A stretch of 64,000 nt of DNA from Petaurus breviceps papuanus (Eukaryota; Chordata; Mammalia; Diprotodontia; Petauridae), in NCBI GenBank assembly GCA_028583685.1, contig JAMXIF010000073.1, positions 1,394,901-1,458,900 on the forward strand, given 5' to 3'. The position numbers were made by a program, and so were the translations under genes. The first letter of the stretch is position 1. Each line of letters opens with the position of its first letter. Positions 45,590-54,549 of the stretch are shown here, in pieces. Under the pieces are notes generated by a model. That model worked only from the letters and a program-made list of their open reading frames with translations, did not search any database and was not told the DNA's origin.

Positions 45590-45665
45590 AAGAATCAACT
45601 GAGATAATATTTGTAAAGTGCTGAGCACAGTGCCTAGCATATAGGCACTTAATGAATGCATATTC
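45590..45665 (+). mobile_element. CORE-SINE/L2 3' end
   Basis: 'aatcaactgagataatatttgtaaagtgctgagcacagtgcctagcatatagg…' is the common tail of MIR-like CORE-SINEs. Confidence 0.7.
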
Positions 45666-46094
45666 CTTTCTCTCTGAATACATTTCCTGTTCAATGTCAC
45701 TCTACTATGGATATCTGGTGGCATTCAGACATCTCTAATTATCTATATCTTTTTTCCACTTGGTCTAAAGTCTATGATTTATTGATTCAATGGAGAAATG
45801 ATGTTCACCTGGTTAAGCCATCAGGTTGTAGCATTTTGAGAAAGGTAATCATCTTGGCTGAACACACCCCCCATACTCTCATCTTAGTTTTAATTATTTG
45901 TAAATATTGAGCAAATGTTGAGCATATTTACTGCAATGTATTTAGCAAAGTGCATAATCTCAAATCTTGTATAGTCCTTCAGTCATTTGGGTGAAGTTCT
46001 TCATTGTCCTTAAAAAAAAAAAAGATGCTTTCTAGTCACTTGTACTAAGGAACCTCAAGAAAACTGGTGCAGCACAGTTCATAATGAAAATCTG

Positions 46095-46299
46095 TCAAAT
46101 TTTTGTTATTATTTAAACCATTTCCAACTCTTCATGATCCCATGGACCATGGCATTACAATACTACTCATGGAGTTTTCTTTACAGGGATGCTGAAGTGT
46201 GATTCTCCAGTGGTTTAAAGAAAACAAAAGTTAAGGGACTTTCTTAGGGTCTTAGGTAGGTTTTAGTGAGTTTCTGGGCTCAGGCCTCCTTGACTCCTA
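46095..46299 (-). mobile_element. SINE with RTE/BovB-like tail
   Basis: Plus reading begins with the reversed tail ('…tttgttattatttaaacc…caactcttcatgatccc…') and ends '…gggctcaggcctccttgactcc', so the head is truncated. It lies head to head with the next SINE. Confidence 0.75.
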
Positions 46300-46548
46300 A
46301 AGCAGCTATGTGGCTCAATGGATAGAGTGCCATCCCTGAAGTCAGGAGGACCTGAGTTCAAATCTAGTCTTAGACACTTAGTAACTGTGTGACCCTACAC
46401 AAGTCACTTAACCTTACTTCCCTCAGTTTCACCATCTGCAAAATAATCTGGAGAAGAAATGGCAAATCACTCTAGTACCTTTGCCAAGAAAATGCCAAAT
46501 GTGATGGTGAAGAGTTAGGCATAACTGGAAAACAACTGAACAGAAATT
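46300..46548 (+). mobile_element. SINE with RTE/BovB-like tail, full length
   Basis: Head aaagcagctatgtggctcaatgg…, B-box-like gagttcaaatc, then the RTE-like tail ending …ggaaaacaactgaacag. Confidence 0.88.
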
Positions 46549-46549
46549 A

Positions 46550-46606
46550 TATAGTACTTTATACATAGTACTTTAAGGTTTGGCAAGTGCTTTTCAATAT
46601 TTTAAA
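46550..46606 (-). mobile_element. CORE-SINE tail fragment
   Basis: 'atagtactttaaggtttggcaagtgcttttcaatattt' is a reversed CORE-SINE tail. It is interrupted at 46,607 by the next SINE, and a trace of its other end (ccaaggccagcacac) appears near 46,862. Confidence 0.55.
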
Positions 46607-46607
46607 G

Positions 46608-46852
46608 CCAGCTAGGTGGCTCAGTGGATACAGACCTACACCTGGAGTCAGTAAGACCTGAGTTCAAACCCAGCCTCAGACACCTACTAGCTTTGTGACA
46701 CTGGGCAAGTCAATGAAAAACCTGTTTGCCTTAGTTTCCTCATCTTATAAAAAGAACTGGAGAAGGAAATGGCAAACCACTCAGATATTTGCCAAGAGCC
46801 AGTAAACAATTCCACCAAGAGCCAGTAAACAATCAACTAAATAACAGCAACT
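46608..46852 (+). mobile_element. SINE with RTE-like tail and a 23-bp tandem duplication
   Basis: Head gccagctaggtggctcagtgg…, core and '…gagaaggaaatggcaaaccactc…tttgcc'. Near its end the 23-bp unit ccaagagccagtaaacaattcca is repeated (about 46792-46834). Confidence 0.85.
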
Positions 46853-47134
46853 CCTTTACTCCAAGGCCAGCACACCAAACTGACAGAATTGGGTTAGGTA
46901 AAAAGAGGAAGGAACATGTCTGCTATGTGGTGGGATAATACAAATAAAGTATATAACGATAATACCATATAGGGGAGTAGCAGAAATAAATCTAAAAAGA
47001 TCGTTTGGGTCTACTTGGTTTATGGAAGTTTATGAACTTGATAGACTAGTTTTGCAATAATATTAAGAAGTCCAACTGGCATTCTTCATTTTGTAATAAA
47101 AGTGTTAAATCATTTACTAAGCAATTGGCAAAAG

Positions 47135-47375
47135 TACACTGCATCTGGTGCAAGGAAGAGCTGAGTTTGTATCCAGCCTCAAATACTTACTAGCTTCATG
47201 AACATGGACAAGTCACTTAAACTCTAACCCTACTGTCTCATCTATAAAGTGGGGATGATAATAGCCCTTATGTTCTAGACTATTTTGAGGATTAAATGAG
47301 ATAATATTTGTAAAATGCTCTTCAAACATTCAATTGTTATATAAATTATAGGTATTATATTACCAGTTTCTTATC
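47135..47375 (+). mobile_element. CORE-SINE (MON1/THER1-like)
   Basis: '…gagctgagtttgtatccagcctc…tcatgaacatggacaagtcacttaaactc…aaagtggggatgataatagc…gataatatttgtaaaatgctc…' in order. Diverged head. Confidence 0.8.
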
Positions 47376-47439
47376 ATTTGTTATTATGATCATCAATATT
47401 AATGAATATAGCCAATAGATTCAAGTAAAAATTTAGTTG

Positions 47440-47530
47440 GACTAGCCCTTAGAGATCCTTTGCTCCAATCTCCTAGTTTTTCCTGTATGGAAACTGAAGA
47501 AAACCGTGACATATTCCTGGACTTGCCAAT
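47440..47530 (-). mobile_element. MIR-type fragment
   Basis: '…cttagagatcctttgctccaatctcc…tgtatggaaactgaag…' resembles the reversed MIR region before the core. Confidence 0.45.
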
Positions 47531-47539
47531 CTTCTAATG

Positions 47540-47730
47540 CACTGCTGTCAAATAAACTCAAATAAAATGGAACTCTGCCATTCATATATAGACTTAGAAA
47601 AATACAAATTATATTATTTGCTATATTTTTTTTCTTATTGCATTAAATCTTTCTCAATTGTATTTTAATCTGACTCAGGTCTTACTCGTGAGTTTTTGCC
47701 ATGCAGCAGTCCATGAGTTTGACGCCACTG
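47540..47730. mobile_element. Short hAT DNA transposon with terminal inverted repeats
   Basis: 191 bp. Ends CACTGCTGTCAAA … TTTGACGCCACTG form a 13-bp inverted repeat with three mismatches, of the hAT CA.TG type. The 8-bp flanks TTCTAATG (47532-47539) and CTCTAATG (47731-47738) are a target duplication with one mismatch, the size used by hAT. No coding capacity, so non-autonomous. Confidence 0.85.
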
Positions 47731-48034
47731 CTCTAATGGATCTGTGATTGTAATGACTTCCCTACCAGGATACAGATTGCAAAAGTGTGTATATTTGTGT
47801 TTATGTCCATGACTACCAAACCTGCATGATTCTTGTCCATGCCCCACTTGTCTCCTACTGTGAGCATACCAGTGGCACACATTCATTATCCTTTAATATA
47901 ATCCCAAGACAAGCCCATTTTCTTCACACAGATGATAAACAGAAGGTTCAGGCATCAAACTCAGTGCTTCTACATACAAATTCAGCTCACTATACTCTGC
48001 TTTCTTGCCTCTTTCTAGAATTATTTTCAGGTTT

Positions 48035-48230
48035 CATACAGAATATGAGCTTCATCCCAAAGGCAATAGAAAGTCAGCAAGGGTTTTTTCAGGAGGGTAG
48101 AGACTTAATAAAAATGGAGAATTAGTCACAGAAAGGTTGTGTGGAGGATGAACTACAGAGTAAAGAAGCAGGAAAACCAGTTAAGAGAGTATTGTAATAG
48201 TAAAGGTGTGTCACAGCTCTTTCTATATTA
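48035..48230 (-). mobile_element. L2 LINE fragment
   Basis: '…ggcaatagaaagtcagcaagggttttttcaggagggtagagac…gtgtggaggatg…gagagtattgtaatagtaaagg…' is antisense L2. It lies further upstream in L2 than the 33.2-kb piece and overlaps it in part. Confidence 0.6.
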
Positions 48231-48482
48231 GAGGAAGGAAAATTAACCAGTAATGTTATCCAAAAAGCAAGCAAATAGGAAGGAGAAAAGGAAGGAAAAG
48301 ACAAAGTAAGATCTTTGACTTGTCCACAAAATGAATAATTAGTACCTGAGTAATGAGAGTTGACTCCATCCTAAGTAACGAGCTATTTAGAGTGATAGAA
48401 AACAGGATAATGCAAATTTGATATGTGTGTATTGTTTGCACGCCTGAAAATGTGCTCTTGTGTATGTGCTTTTGAATGGTAT

Positions 48483-48756
48483 TTTTTTTCAGGTGCTAAC
48501 TTAATGGGCATCACCTCACTCTATGTGAGCACCTGAAAAGGTCTCAGCCTAAAAGGGCCAGGGTTTCCCATTGCATCCGGGGCCATTTCCAGTCATCCTG
48601 TTGAATACCAGGCCACCAGACCCAGATGGCTCTGGAGGAGAAAGTGAGGCTGCTGACCCTGCACAGCCCTCCCTCAAATCAAAGTCAACTGCAAGTCTTG
48701 TCATCATTTACCTGATGCCAGGGTCCTCTTCAAAAACAAAGGACAAACACAATACT
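48483..48756 (+). mobile_element. Full-length SINE of a second type, LINE-like tail
   Basis: 274 bp bounded by a perfect 13-bp target duplication TTTTGAATGGTAT (48470-48482 and 48757-48769). The head has no marsupial tRNA-SINE sequence. The body reads …cccattgcatccggggcc…cagatggctctggagg…gaaagtgaggctgctgacc…, and the end …tgatgccagggtcctcttc…aaaggacaaacac. That end matches the tail of the non-L1 LINE piece at 53,890-54,235, which suggests the LINE's enzyme moved it. The internal 62-codon frame is not meaningful. Confidence 0.85.
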
Positions 48757-48769
48757 TTTTGAATGGTAT

Positions 48770-50214
48770 GGAAATCCTACATGTGGCCAAGTTTAAAAGG
48801 CAGAGCCTGAAATTAACTCCAGAGATACTATTTTCTTTAGTATAACACTTCCATGATAAACAAAATAATGATGTGAACTAGGAGAGCCTAGTAATATAAA
48901 ACTCACTCTGCCAAGGTCACAAATTTCAGATAAAATCAATTATAACAAAAATGTTCTTGTCTACAACCAGCTTCTAAGTCATTGTCTTTCTCTCTGGTTA
49001 ACTTCAAATAAAAGTTGAACAAGTGTTTGTTTGACATTCTTGCAGCAAAGAAACAGTTAAAGCCTAGAGCATTTGAATCATCAGTAAAAAGGCCTGTCCA
49101 CTAGCTTATAGTTAGCGTGGCTATTTTATCACCCATTTGGGCCTTTTTCCAACTGTGAAAAAAGGTATATGGCATTTCATTATGTTAATGGGGCATGAGA
49201 GACACAAATAAAAAGGCACTTGGTTCATACTGGGTACCCGTGAGAGGTGAATATTTTTAAATATCTGTAGGTGGTTCACTAACACAGGTAATTGAGTTCC
49301 GACATATTTCTCCTTTGAGCATTTCCACAGGGGTGTTCAGGAGTCTTGTAGGTGAGGGGGTGGGGTATGAATAAGAGAAGAATCCTTTTAAGGAAATATT
49401 GCATCCTAAGCTTGATCCTTCAAAGAATATTTTCTTAAGCTTTAATGCTGCCTTTTATGGCAATACTTTTTTTCCTCAGAAAGGAACAGTCCCCATTTTT
49501 AGAGACACTGCCAGCAAAGTCCCTAATGCTGCTGTTTGAGTTAAGTGTGGAACAGAGGTATTTTGCAAAGGAACAGAGGACTTGTTACAGATGGTGCAAA
49601 CAGTGATGGTGTGGGCATTGCCATTGTATACATTGTGGGGGGAAATAGCTCCCTTGGTAATTATAAACATGTGTGAATTATTAACCTTCCATTCAGAAGG
49701 AGATTTTCTTCTCCGTCTTTTTTTGAGTTTCATGCCCTTCCATTTAAACTTATTTTATTTGTCCTATAGTAAGTATAGTTGGCAACCAGGGAAGCAATTA
49801 TGCCATAGATATATTTTTTTAATTTAATAATTCTCTTAGTTCCATGGGGCTTCATTTTACAAAATTTTTCTGGGATCTTTTCACTTTTAAGAAAGATGCA
49901 GCATATACATGTGTGCTTTTATACTTGTATAAAGATATAGATATATAACATAAACATACACATTCATATACATAGATATATACAAATACATTATATATGT
50001 AGATACAAAATCTCAGAACTAAATATTAATATCCAGAAGATAATGAATATATTGTCGATATTGTATAGTTGCTTGTATTCCAATATATTTTGGCATATGG
50101 ACATCCATATCTATGCTGATTTCATGGTTTTGAGGACCTTCCAGTGTGGAAATTGCATCTTCTGCTACAGATCTAGAACTTCTATGTGACATACCTTTAG
50201 AGAAAGTCACCTAG
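48770..50214. other. Mostly unassigned DNA
   Basis: No gene recognised. The part at about 49,575-49,665 shares a diverged block with about 60,020-60,090 (exact gggcattgccattgta, then similar flanking text), so it is a copy of an old unclassified dispersed repeat. TATA-rich tract near 49,930-50,000. Confidence 0.45.
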
Positions 50215-50338
50215 AATATCATGAAGTTAACTCATTTGCCCTTGGTCCAAGAGGTAGTATGTGTCAAAAGTAGAATTTAAATCCAGATCTTCATAACTCA
50301 AAGACTGGACCTCTCTTCACTTGTACCCAATTATCTCT
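50215..50338 (-). mobile_element. MIR fragment
   Basis: '…aactcatttgcccttggtcc…gtagaatttaaatccagatcttc…' is a reversed MIR core to head. Confidence 0.55.
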
Positions 50339-50743
50339 CATACACACATAACACATGCATTATGTATGTGTATTTATGCATACATGTGTGTATAAACTTT
50401 AATAGTTCATGAATCTGATTCCATAATACAGTTCTTTTTATACCACCACAGAGCAAAACCCATTTCTATCTTAGTAAGTAATCCATAGTGCCTGTTGCCA
50501 ATAGGCAACCACAATGTCACAAGATTTACAGGAAAATCAGGTTTGTTACAAGAAAAACTGAATATGCATGTGAAACCTAAAGGATTCACAATCCTTCCAG
50601 AAGTTTGCGTATTTATGACAGTCCGACCAAAGGAGGAAGATTAAATAAGAAGGAGTGTGGTATGGGAAGGAAAAGGTGCAGTGTCCCCTCTCAAAGAGGA
50701 GGAGCAAGGTGGTAACAGAAGCTCCATTCTTTTCCATTGGAAA

Positions 50744-51372
50744 CCACTAAAGTTTCCCAAACGTATTTGGCCTACTGCACTCTTTGGAAAAAAAAAATTA
50801 CTCAGCACCCCCTTGGAAATCTACTTTCTTTAAATTTTTAATGCTTTTAAAAAATTGTGTGTCATTTCAAAAAAATGAAATATATTAAAAAATGTTTCAT
50901 TTTAAATTTATTAATTTATTGTAAATTTATGTTTTTTTTCCTGCATTGAAATTTTGATGATGCAATATTGTGACATGAAAGTGTATAGTGTTGTATTGTA
51001 AACAACTCATTACACTCACATACTCCTGCTGATGCACACTGGACTTCCCAACAATGGATAACACCCTTGCCTGCCAATGCTTGTTTGTTAAGACCTTTCA
51101 GCAGACTTGACCACTGATTGGTTATAACTAGCATTTTGTGTGTTTATTTGGAAAATAATGTATTACTATGACTTTAACTCTGTTACACAACAGATGAAAC
51201 ATGTACAAATGATTTTTCAAAATTTTCTTCTCTTCTGTCTTTATGCTTCCACAGCCCCTTTATTTTTATTCAATACCTTCCCCCCAAATTGCACCAAAGG
51301 CCACTACCACCCCTCTCATCATTCTAGTGTCCCCCAGGGGGCAGTATTGCCAACTGTGGGAATGCATACACT
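50744..51372. mobile_element. hAT-type DNA transposon relic, about 630 bp
   Basis: Left end '…gtttcccaaacgtatttggcctactgc…cagcacccccttggaaat…' and right end '…tgtcccccagggggcagtattgccaactgtgggaatgc…' form the paired termini (TTCCCAAAC…TTTGGCC and its counterpart) of a Charlie-like hAT family. No transposase frame. Exact ends and the 8-bp duplication could not be fixed. Confidence 0.65.
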
Positions 51373-53261
51373 AGAACATGAAGATAGGAGGGTTGGCATA
51401 TATGCAAAGGACCCCAGCTGCATAAGCATTATCCCAGAGAGGCACAGACTGGCTGGTGCCTGTTTTACCTCCCAAGGACACACATGGTATTCAGCTTGGG
51501 GTGCAGATTATGTCAGCTTGGAGGGATTTTGCGCTTGACACATTTGGGGCCTTCTGCATGCTCTGGGTTCAGTGCTTCTGCAAAATATAGCCACTCAAAA
51601 AGACAAGTTCATGGTACCCCTTAAAAGCCCTTAGCTTTAGGGATGAAAAATGTATTGCCCTTTAGAAATGTTAGGTGTTTCAGAACTTATTTTAGCTAGT
51701 TTGATCCTTAGACAACAGGCATGTGGACGAGCACTGGATGTATATTTGAAACCATCTGATCTCAGTAGAACCCACCAGACAACATATTCTATCTGAATTA
51801 TCACCAATGAAGCTGTGCTTTTCTCAATGTAGGTATTCTCTCCAGTGATCCAGAAAATAATGTATCCATTGCTGCCTATCCTGTGCATTTCTTATTTTTA
51901 TCTTACCCTTTTGGCAGTGGGGAGGAGCGAGAAGGGAAGGGGGGTGGAGGAGGAGCTAATGTGGTTGGCGTCTAACTCACTTTTATTGATACTATAAGAA
52001 TAGCAATGCAGGAAAGGCCATCCTTTGATTCTTGTAGCATGGCCAACTATCTCCTTTTTTTCCTTTCATACATTCTCCTTTATTATCCTTTGTAATTCTT
52101 TGCTTGTAATATCATGAAGTCCAGACATATCTGCCATTGTCTGTCTCCCTTGTTCTCTAGGTGATGTGCATTTTTAATTCTTCAGTGATTAGTGTTCAGT
52201 TATTCTTCAGTTATTCAGTGTTCATTTATTCTTTATTGTTGTAACATTTGAGAACCTAGATTCACTTCCCCTTCAGTTCAAACCTCTATGTGACTTTAGC
52301 AGGGGATATATGTCCATATACACACATCTGTATGTATGTGTATATATTTACATATAGGTTGTTTCCCCACAATATTCCAGTTCTGGTCAAACTATATGCA
52401 TATGTATGATGATATTCCTTTATCATGTATGATATATGTATCATATATTTCATGTACAATGATATTCAATCCTGAGTGCCACATTTTTTGTCTAGGGAAA
52501 TTGAGGATTTTGACCTGCCAAAACAACTCCAGCAAATACTTAGTCTTTGCTGCTGAGAGTAATACATATTAAAGACAAGAATAAAGCTAGTAAGTCATGG
52601 TCTATTTAGTTTACCTTTTGTTTTCATTCAAATTCATTTTCATGCTAAACCAGAGAGAAACTCAGAAATATCTGATTTTCCCTTCAATATGTTTCTTTAT
52701 AGTAAAAGGTTTGATCTGTTCCTATATATAGGACTCCACAAAACTTAATCTTAACCCCAGAACACTCTCTCTTGTATTAATTGGGTGTATGGTGATTGTG
52801 ACTAAGGAACTATTACTCTGCCATTATTGGGAAAAGGTTCTAGAAACTAGGCCAGAGCAGACTTACCTTACTGAGACATCATGGTTTTTCCAGAAGGCAT
52901 AAGCCATCATATCAGGAGTAGATAATAGCCCCCAACAGCATCTATATGGTGGAAGAACCAGAAATAATTCAGAAACATGAGAGAGGCATTATCCTTCCAC
53001 ATATGGCCACACATTCCCTTTATGCATGGTACCCATGAGTGTATGCTTACTTCTGATGTGTATATTTGTGAGATTGTGTCATCTAGATTTATGGGGGAAA
53101 TATTCTTTTGTATTTTTTCTTGCTATGTTATTCATTATATGTCTTTTTCTTTATGACCTCTAGTTGAAAAGAGAAAAAGTAAATATGTCACCATGTCTCA
53201 AAGCTGACTGTGAAGTAGTTATTCTGGGGTCTTCACAAGGAAGAAGAAGGTAGCCCAGGAG
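51373..53261. other. Mostly unassigned DNA
   Basis: No gene recognised. A CR1-like patch may lie at about 52,460-52,570, and TG/TA tracts at about 52,310-52,355. The 132-codon frame at 51140-51538 overlaps the hAT relic and is not meaningful. Confidence 0.4.
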
Positions 53262-53411
53262 CCATATTAGCAAGGATACTTACAAATGAAAGAAACTGTT
53301 AGAGGAGAGTAACCAACATGGTTAGAGTTCTGGAAATCAAATCATGTAGGGATTATTTAAAGCATCTGTGGATATTTAACCTTGAAAATAAAAGACAGGA
53401 TTAATATAATA

Positions 53412-53672
53412 ACTTGTTATTTAGTCATTTTTTCCTGTTGTGTCTGACTCTTTATTACCCCATTTGGGGTTTTCTTGGCAGAGATACTGGAGTAGTTAGC
53501 TATTTCCTTCTCCAGCTTATTTTGCAAATGAGGCAACTGAGGTAAATTAGGTCAAGTGACTTCCCCCAGGTTACACTGCTTGTAAGGGTTTGAGGTCAAA
53601 TTTGAACTCAAGAAGATGAGTCTTCATTATTCTAGTACCAGTGCTTTACACATTACTCCACCTAGTGGCCCC
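53412..53672 (-). mobile_element. SINE with RTE/BovB-like tail inserted in CR1/L3
   Basis: Complete minus-strand copy. Target duplication aatataata (53403-53411) and aatgtaata (53673-53681), one mismatch. The CR1/L3 text resumes directly after it. Confidence 0.9.
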
Positions 53673-53694
53673 AATGTAATAGCTATCTTAAGAC

Positions 53695-53885
53695 ATTTCA
53701 TAGTATCCTAGGATTAAGAGATGGAAAGAACTTTAAAAATGCTCTAATCTAATCCCCTTATGCTATAGAAGAGGACACTGAGGTCCAGAGAAATGAATTT
53801 TTTTTCCTCAGGTAAATAACAGAGCTAGGATTGGAACCTAAGAGTTCTGAAGTCAAATGTATAATTCTTTAATCTACATCTTAAT
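53695..53885 (-). mobile_element. MIR-type SINE
   Basis: '…aggattaagagatggaaagaac…tagaagaggacactgaggtccag…agctaggattggaacc…' is a reversed MIR. Confidence 0.65.
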
Positions 53886-53889
53886 TCAA

Positions 53890-54235
53890 ATGGTGTTCAG
53901 AAGAAGCGATACAAGGACACTCTTAAGTTTGGAATTGATTTCATGACAACAGGAGACACTGGCACAGGACTGCTCAGCATGGTATGCCCACATCAGAGAA
54001 GGTGATGTGCTCTATGGGCGAAGCAGAATTGAAACAGCTAAAAAGAAATGTAACCTGTGCAAATTTAGAGACTCCCCCTTAAATGTTCACATGGATTATT
54101 TTTGCCCAAACTGTGCTAGAACATTCTGACCTTGCATTACTCTGATCAGCACATTAAGACATACTGAAACCTGACTCTGGCATAGTGATGTCATTTTGGT
54201 CTTCTTTGCTAACAGAGGACAACAAGCAATTCCTT
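53890..54235 (+). mobile_element. 3' end of a non-L1 LINE with C-terminal zinc-finger coding remnant
   Basis: Translates in pieces to KKRYKDTLK…FGIDF…, then a Cys-x2-Cys motif CPNCARTF followed by LISTLRHTET. This matches the C-terminal CPxCGRxFRARIGLISHxRTH finger found in some vertebrate non-L1 LINEs. The non-coding end …tgatgtcattttggtcttctttgc…gaggacaac resembles the tail of the SINE at 48,483. RTE-like clade is my best guess. Frameshifted and truncated. Confidence 0.6.
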
Positions 54236-54549
54236 TTTCAAGAGCTGCAATTTGGAAGAAGGAAAAAAAATTGTATGATTTTAACACATTCTAGTGAGAA
54301 GTGGGAGTTGGGAGTGTTAACTGAAGAGGTAGATTTCAGTTTAACATAGAAAGTTCCTAAAATTAAAGACATCTGGAAGTGATATAGGCTGCATCCTAAG
54401 GTAGTGAGATGCCCATTGTTGAAAGTATTCAAGCAAAGACTAGATGACTATTTATAAGAGATAACATATAGGACTAAGAATTAGTTCAACTGATTAACCC
54501 CTAAGACCTTATTCAATTTTGAGATTCTATAATCTATATAAAATTAAAA

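Larger units (their letters stand above)
53262..54545 (+). mobile_element. CR1/L3 LINE split into pieces by three later elements
   Basis: Consecutive CR1/L3 text at 53262-53411 (…gttagaggagagtaaccaacatgg…ttaaccttgaaaataaaagac…), 53673-53695 (…taatagctatcttaagac…) and 54240-54545 (…gaggtagatttcagtttaacatag…ggtagtgagatgcccattg…gattctataat…). The order fits the 3' end of CR1/L3. Confidence 0.72.
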
